From Pseudomonas faucium (GTDB taxonomy: Bacteria; Pseudomonadota; Gammaproteobacteria; Pseudomonadales; Pseudomonadaceae): a DNA stretch of 64,000 nucleotides. Each line of letters starts with the position of its first letter. Position 1 is the stretch's first letter. The notes under the pieces were generated by a model. It was not told the DNA's origin and searched no databases. It saw only the letters and a list, made by a program, of their open reading frames with translations. The position numbers and the translations under genes are program-made. Positions 8,075 through 15,823 of this stretch are shown here, in pieces. The stretch lies in NCBI RefSeq assembly GCF_021602585.1, contig NZ_BQIP01000005.1, positions 62,001-126,000 of the forward strand, given 5' to 3'.

Positions 8075-10118
8075 GCACGAATACCCCCAGCGAGGCAGAG
8101 CCATCGGCATTGCGCACTTCATGGACACCCTGGATATGCGGGGCGAACTCGCAGTACTGCGCCGCCAACGCCTCGACGGCTTGCAGATAGTCAACCAACG
8201 CAGCCGTCCAGCGCTCGCCGGGGGCGATGCACATGATCCCGGGTGGGTACGGGATCACCCCCTCGGCCGCCACTTGGCCCAGCACCTCCTTCACACAACG
8301 CAAGCGGGCCTCGCCCCGCACGAACTGCTGGTTGGCCCGGTAAGGCGAGCGATCGCACTGCGCCGCCCCGATTGCGCTGAAAATCTCGCTTTGCCGCTGC
8401 TCAACCTGATGCGTGCGATAAAGCGCATTGATGCGCTCGCCCAGCTCAGCAATGGACAGCCCCTCGTAAGTAGCTGCAGCTCCACGCAACGAAGGCAGCA
8501 CCTGCAGCGCCGCAGTCCCCTTGTGCCAATGCGCTTCGAACGCTTCGAGCGCGTCTACCAGCCGGCTCAAGGCGGCGCTGTCACTGGAGGGCGTCATCAG
8601 CAGGGTGAAGGTGTAGAAGTCGGTTTTTTCCGGCGTGAACTCGCAGTCCTGCAGGTAGCGGGTCAGCAGGCAGGCCGGGATATCCAGCGGCCCGCGGGTG
8701 AGGAAAATGACTTTGCACGGGTCGACATGGTGCAGGCCAGGCTCGATCGCCAAGGCACCTTGTGGCTGGTACTGGCTCGAGGCATTCGAGACGGTCGGCA
8801 TCAGCGGCCGGATCAAGCGACAGCGGCGCGCCACCTGCTCGCGCAACCACTGCGCAGCCGCCAACGCCTGGCGCCAGTGGCGCTCGCCCTCACCCTCGGC
8901 GAGCATGGCCGCATTCACTTCCAGCGACATGAACAGCGGATAGGAAGGGCTGGTCGAGGCGTGCTGCATGAAGGCGGCGTTGAACACCGGCCAGCTGCAG
9001 TAGCGGCGCAGGTGGCTGATATGCCGGTCCTTCTTGTGAATCTGCGAGGTTTGCGAGAGGCCGGACATCTGCTTGTGCACCGACTGGGTCACGACAATGC
9101 CCGGCGAGGCGTCGGTCAGTTGCACATTCAGCGGCGATAACCCGGCCAGCGCCGGAACAAAAGGCTCATACCCGGCCCAGGCGCCATCGAACAGCACGTA
9201 ATCACACAAATGGCCGATGCGCGCCAACAAGGCTGACGCATCGACCACCACTCCATCGCACGTTGCCTGCTGGATCACCGCCAGGCGAAAGGGCCTGGGC
9301 TCACGCGCCCGGCGCTCACAAACCTGCCCCGCCCAGCTGCGCAGATGGGCTTCATCCAGGGCACCGACGCGATAGCCGCCCAGCAACCCACGCTCATCGC
9401 GCACATTGTCCAGGTACACCGGCAAGGCGCCGCACTGCACCAAGGCGCCAAGAAACACCGACTTGTGGCTGTTGCGATCCAGCAAAACCAGGTCGCCGGC
9501 CGCCAGCAGCGCGCTGGCAACCACCTTGTTGGCGGTGGACGTGCCATTGAGCACGAACCACGTCTCGTCGGCACCAAACACCCTTGCGGCCAGTTGCTCC
9601 GCCTCCAGCACCGGGCCTTCATGGCTCAGCACATCACCCAGCTCGGGCGCGGCATGGGGCACATCCACCTGGAACACGCCCTGCCCCAGCAAGCTCATGA
9701 AACGCGCCCCGGCAGGGTGCTGCTGCAAACACGCGCCACCTTGGTGCCCAGGGCAGGCGAAGGTAGGCCGGCGCTTGCCGACGAAAGACGCAACCGTGCG
9801 TGTGAAAGGGGGCAGCGCCTGGTGTTCGAAAGCGAGCGCGGCAGCCATCAACCGAGCCCTGTCGTGTGCCGACAAGGGTATGTCCACTCGCGGCTCATCG
9901 CCTGCCTCTGGCGGGCTGTGCCGATGTTCCGCGGCGATAAACAGCGGCAGGCCCCAACGCTCCACCGCTTCACGCACTGCGGGTTGCAGCGCATCTTCAG
10001 GCCTCAATAGCAAAACGCAAGCGAGCGCGAGGTTGGCTGACGAATTGAAAACGCTCGCCTGCATGCCCTCCCATGCAGCCATGGGCAGCCCCGCGCTATA
10101 GAGGATGGTCGGTGTCAT
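8067..10118 (-). CDS. Orn/Lys/Arg-type PLP decarboxylase
   Basis: 683 aa, slightly shorter than the E. coli inducible lysine, ornithine and arginine decarboxylases (about 710-750). It is fold type I: ACPGHQGGAC near residue 122, substrate/PLP region GTSTANK near 192, cofactor Asp311 in FDGAWAGY, and PLP lysine 349 in TQSVHKQMSGLSQ. The C-terminal domain with PYPPGIMCIAPGE is present. Such enzymes make putrescine, cadaverine or agmatine; which amino acid is used here cannot be read. Its 5' end overlaps the MFS gene by 23 nt and its stop overlaps the dinB start. With the SpeD-like gene this suggests polyamine-type chemistry within the cassette. Confidence 0.87.
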   Translation of the reverse strand: MTPTILYSAGLPMAAWEGMQASVFNSSANLALACVLLLRPEDALQPAVREAVERWGLPLFIAAEHRHSPPEAGDEPRVDIPLSAHDRARLMAAALAFEHQALPPFTRTVASFVGKRRPTFACPGHQGGACLQQHPAGARFMSLLGQGVFQVDVPHAAPELGDVLSHEGPVLEAEQLAARVFGADETWFVLNGTSTANKVVASALLAAGDLVLLDRNSHKSVFLGALVQCGALPVYLDNVRDERGLLGGYRVGALDEAHLRSWAGQVCERRAREPRPFRLAVIQQATCDGVVVDASALLARIGHLCDYVLFDGAWAGYEPFVPALAGLSPLNVQLTDASPGIVVTQSVHKQMSGLSQTSQIHKKDRHISHLRRYCSWPVFNAAFMQHASTSPSYPLFMSLEVNAAMLAEGEGERHWRQALAAAQWLREQVARRCRLIRPLMPTVSNASSQYQPQGALAIEPGLHHVDPCKVIFLTRGPLDIPACLLTRYLQDCEFTPEKTDFYTFTLLMTPSSDSAALSRLVDALEAFEAHWHKGTAALQVLPSLRGAAATYEGLSIAELGERINALYRTHQVEQRQSEIFSAIGAAQCDRSPYRANQQFVRGEARLRCVKEVLGQVAAEGVIPYPPGIMCIAPGERWTAALVDYLQAVEALAAQYCEFAPHIQGVHEVRNADGSASLGVFVLD

Positions 10119-11313
10119 GGGCAGTTCCTTTGAGGTTCCAGCGCACGGGCGCGATGAACAGCATGAGCGTCATCCAGATGAACGTTGCCGGGCCCGCAAG
10201 TACGAAGACCAGGCTGGCAACCAGCCCTGAAACGGCGTCACCAATGACGGCCGTGAAGTAATAGAGGGAAAAGTTGCGGCCAACTTCATGCTCGCTCGAC
10301 AAGCATTGGATGTTGGTGACGATGGCGATATCGACGAATGCACCAATGAAGCCGACCAGAAACAGCACCAGCAGAAACAGCCAGCTGTTGAATTGCAGCG
10401 CCACTGCAGCCGCAAAGAACAGTGCGCCGTACAGCACCCAGTAACGCAGCACCAGGCGCGCAGTTGTGCGCGGGTTGAAGCGTGTGTAGAGCACGCCACC
10501 CAATACGGTGCCTGCCGCCAGCAGCGAGAACACGTAACCGACCGCCGCTTCAGAGGCAAAGTGCTCCAGCACCGAAGCCGGAAGAATGAAGCGAATCACC
10601 GACGTCGCGAACATCGCACAGAGCGTGGTGCAGCCAATGACAGCAAACAACGGCGCATTGCTGGCCCTGAGCTGGCCAACACTGCGCGCCGCATCGCGGA
10701 TGATGGCGCGGCCTTCGAATGCCTGCCGGGCGCCTCGCCTGGCAGGCCCCAACGTTGCGATGGAAATGGCCGACAACACCAGGCATATGGCAAAGAACAG
10801 GAACGTTGCATCGCGAGACAGCAACAACACGCACACCGAGAAAACCAGCGGGCCGATAATCGAGGCAGCATCCTCGATCACCTGGATTCCGCTGTTGACC
10901 GAGGCCAACTGGTGCTTTTCGACAAGGTCGGGAAAGTACGCGCGAAACGTCGGCACATACAAACACTCGAGCGCGGTCATGACCATCGCCAGGCCAACCA
11001 ACACGGGCAATACTGGCGCGAACAGGCTGAACGCCATGAAGAAGGCAAGTGCCAGGATGCCTTTGGCGGCCTCTACCAGAAACAGTGTGCGTTTCTTGTC
11101 GGCGTTATCCGCAAGCCACCCCCCCAAGGGCGAAAACACCATGCTCGGCAAGTAGCGGAAAAAATAGGCAATGCCAATCAACAGCAGATCCGCATCGGTC
11201 ATGGACACGATTGCCACGGCAAAGGCCGCTTCGAAGGCAAACTCACCACATTTGGAAAAGCAGTAGCCCAACGTCAGGGAACGTGTGCCGCTGTTAAGAC
11301 TCAACGCCTGCAT
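10096..11313 (-). CDS. MFS exporter (EntS/MFS_3-like)
   Basis: 405 aa with about 12 membrane segments. The loop GGWLADNADKKRTLFLVE after helix 2 is the MFS A-motif, and the arrangement resembles the enterobactin-exporter-like MFS_3 group. It starts 14 nt after the radical SAM gene and overlaps the decarboxylase gene. In a biosynthetic cassette the natural role is export of, or immunity to, the product; this is inference from position. Confidence 0.82.
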   Translation of the reverse strand: MQALSLNSGTRSLTLGYCFSKCGEFAFEAAFAVAIVSMTDADLLLIGIAYFFRYLPSMVFSPLGGWLADNADKKRTLFLVEAAKGILALAFFMAFSLFAPVLPVLVGLAMVMTALECLYVPTFRAYFPDLVEKHQLASVNSGIQVIEDAASIIGPLVFSVCVLLLSRDATFLFFAICLVLSAISIATLGPARRGARQAFEGRAIIRDAARSVGQLRASNAPLFAVIGCTTLCAMFATSVIRFILPASVLEHFASEAAVGYVFSLLAAGTVLGGVLYTRFNPRTTARLVLRYWVLYGALFFAAAVALQFNSWLFLLVLFLVGFIGAFVDIAIVTNIQCLSSEHEVGRNFSLYYFTAVIGDAVSGLVASLVFVLAGPATFIWMTLMLFIAPVRWNLKGTAHDTDHPL

Positions 11314-11327
11314 ATTTCATGCTTTCC

Positions 11328-12734
11328 TCAGCCAGCGGCATAAATCAATTCATGTTCCGTGATGTCCCGCCCAGGGACATCGAGCCGTTCGAACACCAGC
11401 TTTCGGAGAATGTCCTGTTCGCTCGCAGGCATCAGGTAGAACATGATGTTGCTGTACCAAAGCCAACCAAGCCGGGTCAGCCGGTAGTAATGGTTGTCCT
11501 CCACCACCAGGCCGGACTGGACCAGTGCATCGAGCCGCTGCATCAGCGCCTTGGGCACACGGCCCAGCTCGACCAGCCGCTTGTCGACCGAACCGTGGTA
11601 GGCCAGGCGCAGTACAAGGGGCTTGACCACATCCAGCACCGGGTCGTGCCGGCTGACCTGGCACAGGTGCTCGCCTGCCGTCATGCGTTGGGTATATTTT
11701 TCACGCAGGGAAACATTGGTAATGACGTGCCCTGCCACCGAAGAGATAGCGCCTACACCAAAGCCCAATAGGTCGTGATCGGCATAGCCGTAGACATGTT
11801 CGTGGTAGATGAACGCGTAATCATCGCTGAACAGTTCACCGGCCTGTGCGGGCCTGTGCACATAGCCATGGCCGTTGTACGGCACATAACCATACTGGCG
11901 CAGGTGCGCATCGAGCATGAACTTCATGTTGAGCTTGCGCATGGCGAGCATTACCTGCGTGGAGCGTGCCCTGATCTGCTTGTGCAACTTGACGGAGGTG
12001 GCGGCATTGTTGATGGGGTAGATATCGACATTGCTGACACCCATGGCGACGGCCTTGTCGATGTCGGCGAGTGTCTGTTGTTCGTTGCTGCCGTTCATGC
12101 CATAGAGAATGTCACACAGCACATGCCCGAAATGGGCGCGCAAGTGTTCAACGGCACGTTCGATCTTGCCAATGTCGGGGTCGAGGTTAAAGAGCTGGCG
12201 CCATTCGCTGTCTACCGTTTGCAGCCCAAAACGCGCATGGGTCACCCCGATATCGGCCAGCGCCCGCGCACGCGCTTCGGTGACACTGGTGACATTGAAT
12301 TCGAATGAAAACTCCTTCACTTCGCTCATGTCGAAGTGACGGTGCAATGCCTCGCCAATGTCCTGGATATTGCGCGGCGACAACAGCGAAGGGGTGCCGC
12401 CGCCAAAAAATATTGCCCTGACGGGTACCGCTTTCAAATCGATCATCTGCGCCTTGTATTCGATCTCCCGGATCAGCGCCTGCGTATATCGGTCAATGTC
12501 GTCGGCACTCTTGTACAGCCCCCGCGTGAAAGGGCAGAACGAACAAATGGCTTCGCAAAAGGGCACATGAAAATACAACGCACGCGAACGTGCCGATTGA
12601 TTGGCGCCGGCCATGATTTCTGAAAACTGGCTTGTGTCGGGCGCATAGCAGTTGTGTGTCTGAGCCGGGAAGAAGAAGTTATAAAGCGGAAATTGATAAT
12701 CGAACTTTACCAGGCCTTTATCGAGCAGTCGCAT
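11328..12734 (-). CDS. HemN-like radical SAM enzyme
   Basis: 468 aa. The [4Fe-4S] motif is Cys60-x3-Cys64-x2-Cys67 within FHVPFCEAICSFCPF, followed by FFGGGTPSLLSP (SAM binding), EFNVTSVTEARARAL and RFGLQTVDSEW, the order found in HemN and its relatives. A HemN_C-like domain follows (~residues 380-450). True HemN oxidises coproporphyrinogen III, but relatives perform C-methylation, cyclopropanation and haem opening. The 40-residue aromatic N-terminus and the company of a short peptide gene make a tailoring role more likely than haem synthesis. The 5' end overlaps the SpeD-like gene by 17 nt. Confidence 0.85.
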   Translation of the reverse strand: MRLLDKGLVKFDYQFPLYNFFFPAQTHNCYAPDTSQFSEIMAGANQSARSRALYFHVPFCEAICSFCPFTRGLYKSADDIDRYTQALIREIEYKAQMIDLKAVPVRAIFFGGGTPSLLSPRNIQDIGEALHRHFDMSEVKEFSFEFNVTSVTEARARALADIGVTHARFGLQTVDSEWRQLFNLDPDIGKIERAVEHLRAHFGHVLCDILYGMNGSNEQQTLADIDKAVAMGVSNVDIYPINNAATSVKLHKQIRARSTQVMLAMRKLNMKFMLDAHLRQYGYVPYNGHGYVHRPAQAGELFSDDYAFIYHEHVYGYADHDLLGFGVGAISSVAGHVITNVSLREKYTQRMTAGEHLCQVSRHDPVLDVVKPLVLRLAYHGSVDKRLVELGRVPKALMQRLDALVQSGLVVEDNHYYRLTRLGWLWYSNIMFYLMPASEQDILRKLVFERLDVPGRDITEHELIYAAG

Positions 12735-13107
12735 ATCGCCCCCCCGACAAGCCAGTCACCACACTGCCGCGCAACAGCGTCCTCCTGTTGACCTGGACGT
12801 CCTCACCAAAAAACGCTGCAATCCGTTCATTGATCGAGTGGTTGCCTTTGCCGCAGGTATAGACATCGATACTGATATACCCACGCTCGGGGTAGGTATG
12901 GTAGGAAAGGTGCGACTCCGACAATAGAAAGATCCCCGTCACACCCTCCCCGCCTGAAGAAAACTTGTGGATCATATCGCTGATGACGGTGAACCCGGAT
13001 GCCTGCAATACAGTCAGAAAAAAGCGATGCAATGTCTTATCGTTGGTCAGCAACTTTGCGCTGGCACCTGTTATATCCCAAAGGGTGTGGTAGCCACGAT
13101 CATCCAT
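12718..13107 (-). CDS. AdoMet decarboxylase proenzyme-like protein (SpeD family)
   Basis: 129 aa, the size of class 1b bacterial/archaeal AdoMet decarboxylases. The self-cleavage site is intact: LLSESHLSYHTYPE with Glu64-Ser65 (Ser65 would become the pyruvoyl group), His70, and Cys85 in DVYTCG, with the same spacing as Ser63/His68/Cys83 of the Thermotoga enzyme. It should therefore be a pyruvoyl decarboxylase. Some SpeD homologues have changed substrate to ornithine or arginine, so decarboxylated AdoMet is likely but not certain. The ATG at 13107 is preferred to an upstream TTG because AAAGGAG precedes it. No spermidine synthase gene lies nearby. Confidence 0.85.
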   Translation of the reverse strand: MDDRGYHTLWDITGASAKLLTNDKTLHRFFLTVLQASGFTVISDMIHKFSSGGEGVTGIFLLSESHLSYHTYPERGYISIDVYTCGKGNHSINERIAAFFGEDVQVNRRTLLRGSVVTGLSGGRYATAR

Positions 13108-13135
13108 AAACCATGCTCCTTTCAAGAGGTAGAGA

Positions 13136-13156
13136 GGGGCGGCACTAGGCCGCCCC
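13136..13156 (-). terminator. Intercistronic GC hairpin after the peptide gene
   Basis: This is a perfect 8-bp stem (GGGGCGGC/GCCGCCCC) with a 5-nt loop, placed 5 nt after the peptide stop codon and 28 nt before the SpeD-like start. No U-run follows, so it is more likely a partial terminator or an RNA-stabilising stem than a full stop. Such stems commonly let a short first gene be expressed far above the enzymes behind it. Confidence 0.6.
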
Positions 13157-13161
13157 CTTGC

Positions 13162-13233
13162 TTACCACATGCACACACCTTGGGTAGTAACGCCCGTTAC
13201 ATCGGTGCGGAACAGTTCGATTGCAGATTTCAT
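13162..13233 (-). CDS. 23-residue peptide, candidate precursor of the radical SAM/SpeD cassette
   Basis: The peptide begins MKSAIELFRT and ends TTQGVCMW. The case for translation is good: AAAGGAG lies 7 nt before the ATG, a promoter-like pair lies upstream, it is the first gene of a leftward operon, and a hairpin directly follows its stop. Size and position resemble precursor genes of ribosomal peptides such as PqqA, but the sequence is not PqqA. The hydrophobic or charged first half (IELFRTDV) could be a leader, and the terminal Gly-Val-Cys-Met-Trp a core. It could also be a regulatory upstream peptide for the decarboxylase gene. Confidence 0.6.
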   Translation of the reverse strand: MKSAIELFRTDVTGVTTQGVCMW

Positions 13234-13287
13234 AAGAGAACTCCTTTCAGATTATTGAAATCGCCCTTGGTTGGTGCGGGCAATATC

Positions 13288-13317
13288 AATCTAGGACGAT
13301 TTTCAGGTTTTGCTCAA
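13288..13317 (-). promoter_or_regulatory. Candidate sigma-70 promoter of the peptide cassette
   Basis: Reading leftward, TTGAGC (13317-13312) and TAGATT (13293-13288) are separated by 18 nt. Transcription would start near 13281, giving a leader of about 48 nt before the peptide ATG at 13233. The assignment is by eye. Confidence 0.5.
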
Positions 13318-13364
13318 TGCCCAAATTCTAAAAACCCGGATACTGACCGCAGGCACAGGCCCGC

Positions 13365-13384
13365 GCGTAGGAATATTCCTACGC
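13365..13384. promoter_or_regulatory. Perfect 20-bp palindrome upstream of the cassette promoter
   Basis: GCGTAGGAATATTCCTACGC is its own reverse complement across all 20 bases. It lies about 48 nt upstream of the proposed -35 of the peptide operon, in an AT-rich gap. It has the look of an operator for a dimeric regulator encoded elsewhere, as no regulator gene is in the cassette. Confidence 0.5.
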
Positions 13385-13605
13385 ACAATTTCTCTCTATA
13401 TTTCGACTGCCATACCGTTCAATCAGGCGCTACAACGATTTAGTTTCAGCTGCCGAGCATCATCCAAAGTCAACGCACTATCAGAAACTTTAAACATGCT
13501 GTTTATAAGTAACGAGTTGTTTCTACGCGTTGAGAGCACGCCTTAAATGCGTCCTGGCAAAGCCAGCAGAGCCCGGCCAATCCTCTGCTACACTCACAGG
13601 GCTGA
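13385..13605. other. Non-coding gap, AT-rich right flank of the cassette
   Basis: Open frames here are short, lack ribosome sites and have no recognisable product. The base composition is clearly more AT-rich than the flanking genes. I see no terminal repeats, integrase or tRNA fragment that would define an element end. It may hold the promoter of the small gene at 13621 near its right end. Confidence 0.4.
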
Positions 13606-13620
13606 ATGGAGGATCCCGCC

Positions 13621-13848
13621 ATGTCCGAAAGAGAGCTCACCACCCTGCTGTCGCTGATGAACCAGCGCCAAGCCTGCCTGAGCAGTGCCTGCAAGGAGAT
13701 TGCCGACTGGATCGACCGGCAGGGCGATGTGCCCGCCGCTGGCAAGATCCGCGCAAGCCTCAAGGCCTTGGAGGCCGACGAGGCCCAGGTGCGAAAGACC
13801 TTGACCTCGTTGACGCTCGACAGGCCTTTGCCACGCTTTCGTAGCTGA
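13621..13848 (+). CDS. Small hypothetical protein, 75 aa
   Basis: MSERELTTLLSLMNQRQACLSS... is predicted mostly helical, with Cys residues at 19 and 24 and heptad-like leucines, so a small helical or coiled-coil protein. The ATG at 13621 is preferred over one 15 nt upstream because GGAGG lies nine bases before it. Function unknown. Its GC content matches the core genome and not the adjoining cassette, so it probably marks the resumption of the ancestral sequence. Confidence 0.7.
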   Translation: MSERELTTLLSLMNQRQACLSSACKEIADWIDRQGDVPAAGKIRASLKALEADEAQVRKTLTSLTLDRPLPRFRS

Positions 13849-13892
13849 ACGAACAGGGGCCGCATTGCGCGGCCCCCGGTGCATCAGTTGAA

Positions 13893-14372
13893 TCAGTGCT
13901 TCATGTGCATGTGGTCATGCCCGCCGGCCTCGGCGGTCAGGGCCTTCACTTCTGCCTGCACGTTCAACGTTTCCTTCCCGCCCTTGGCATCTTCGATGGT
14001 CAGGGTCAGTGGCACTTTCTCGCCTTCCTTCACCTGCTGGTTAAGGCCCATCAGCATCACGTGGTAGCCGTTGGGGTCCAGGCTCACCGGCTTGCCCGCC
14101 GGCAGCTCGACGGCCTTCACTTCCTTCATGCCCATCACGTCACCGTTCATGGTCATCTCGTGCACCTGCACGGTCTTGGCCACGGGCGAAGCCACGCCCA
14201 CCAGCTTGCTGTCGCTGCTGGCGGTGAGGGTCATGAAGGCACCGGTGGACTGCTGGTGCGGTACGCTGGCACGCACCCAGGCATCGCTCACGGTGGTTTC
14301 GGCCAGGGCCGGCAGGGCCAGGCCCATCAGTGCCAGAACGGCCAAGCCGCGCTTGATTGGTTGCATCGACAT
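13893..14372 (-). CDS. Periplasmic copper chaperone PCu(A)C
   Basis: 159 aa with a signal peptide (cleavage near ALA-ETT). The copper site is visible: VHEMTMNGDVMGMKEVK provides the His and Met ligands of the H(M)X10MX21HXM motif, completed by GYHVMLMGL. A His/Met-rich tail (GGHDHMHMKH) adds possible copper ligands. PCu(A)C delivers Cu(I) to the Cu(A) centre of cytochrome oxidase, with SCO1. It begins immediately after the SCO1 stop codon, so the two are one operon. Confidence 0.9.
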   Translation of the reverse strand: MSMQPIKRGLAVLALMGLALPALAETTVSDAWVRASVPHQQSTGAFMTLTASSDSKLVGVASPVAKTVQVHEMTMNGDVMGMKEVKAVELPAGKPVSLDPNGYHVMLMGLNQQVKEGEKVPLTLTIEDAKGGKETLNVQAEVKALTAEAGGHDHMHMKH

Positions 14373-14981
14373 TCAGCAGATCTCCATCAGGGTACGCAGG
14401 TCTTCGGCACATTCCTGGGCGTTCAGGGAATGGCCCAGGCTCAGGCGCAGGGTGCCACGCGTGTCGTAGACGTAGCTGGTGGATGAATGGGAAATGGTGT
14501 AGGTGTCACCGGCAGGTACCTTCTCGTAGAAGACCTTGAACTCCTTGGCCACCGCGGCGATTTCCTCGGGGGTACCGGTGAGCGCGGTGAACGTCGGGTC
14601 GAAGGCCTTGACGTAGGCATCGAGCACTTCGGGGGTGTCGCGCTCCGGGTCCAGGGTGATGAACACCACCTGGAACAGGTCGCGGTCGCGGCCCCTGAGC
14701 AGCTTGCGGATTTGCGCCGCGCGCGCCAGGGTCGTCGGGCACACCGCCGGGCACTGGGTGAAACCGAAGAAGATCATCGGCATGCTGCCGTAGAAGCTCG
14801 ACAGGGTGCGTTCGTTGCCCTGGGGGTCCTTGAGGCGGAACTTGCGCCCGAGGATCTCGTTGCTCATGTTCTTGCCGTACTTGAAATCAAGCCCCCGGGC
14901 CGGGCTGCAGCCGGCCAGCAGGCCGAGCCCGAGAACGCCCATCCCGGCGACTACGGCGCGCCGGGTCAACAGATCATTCAT
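14373..14981 (-). CDS. SCO1/SenC family copper-delivery protein
   Basis: About 202 aa from MNDLLTRRAVVAGMG. The N-terminus is a lipoprotein or Tat-like signal (twin Arg, then LLAGCSPA with a lipobox Cys). The thioredoxin-like fold carries the copper pair in FGFTQCPAVCPTTL (CxxxC) and the distal His in GHSLN or SHSS. It acts in the periplasm with the adjacent PCu(A)C in assembling the Cu(A) site of cytochrome c oxidase. Upstream in-frame codons are open but start later than the signal sequence, so this start is preferred. Confidence 0.87.
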   Translation of the reverse strand: MNDLLTRRAVVAGMGVLGLGLLAGCSPARGLDFKYGKNMSNEILGRKFRLKDPQGNERTLSSFYGSMPMIFFGFTQCPAVCPTTLARAAQIRKLLRGRDRDLFQVVFITLDPERDTPEVLDAYVKAFDPTFTALTGTPEEIAAVAKEFKVFYEKVPAGDTYTISHSSTSYVYDTRGTLRLSLGHSLNAQECAEDLRTLMEIC

Positions 14982-15092
14982 GAAACCATCCTTTACAGGG
15001 AAGGTGCCCGCCCCAGAAGCGGGCCGGCCGAAAAACCGGGGCATTCTTGCATGACGCCCCGAGGGCTTCTACCCGACCAAGGCCAAGATGGC

Positions 15093-15119
15093 CCGCAGCC
15101 CTTTAAACACGGGCTGCGG
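15093..15119 (-). terminator. Hairpin downstream of nfuA
   Basis: A 9-bp stem (CCGCAGCCC/GGGCTGCGG) with a 9-nt AT-rich loop lies about 60 nt beyond the nfuA stop and ahead of the SCO1 gene. The T-run is poor, so termination is likely but not certain. Confidence 0.45.
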
Positions 15120-15180
15120 CCTGTTGTCGCAGGGGTTGAAACCGTAACAGTTTGTTGCTAGAGACCCACAAAAAACCCTA

Positions 15181-15774
<594 letters not shown>

Positions 15775-15823
15775 TCACAGACTTGCGGCCAAGTGTACGC
15801 CAACCTGGCCTTTGAACAAAGTC

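Noticed and set aside
11328-12734. Radical SAM gene as haem biosynthesis hemN
   Set aside because: It lacks the usual HemN gene context and has an unusual aromatic N-terminus; the motif set is shared by many HemN-like enzymes of other function.
12718-13107. SpeD-like gene as ordinary spermidine biosynthesis
   Set aside because: No speE is adjacent and the gene sits inside a peptide/radical SAM cassette with a 17-nt overlap; the housekeeping role is not excluded but is less likely.
13162-13233. The 23-codon gene as pqqA
   Set aside because: PqqA has a central Glu-x3-Tyr used for cross-linking; this peptide has no tyrosine and no pqqBCDE genes nearby.
13310-13546. 78-codon frame on the plus strand right of the cassette
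   Set aside because: No ribosome site, no recognisable domain, and it overlies the promoter and palindrome region of the opposite-strand operon.
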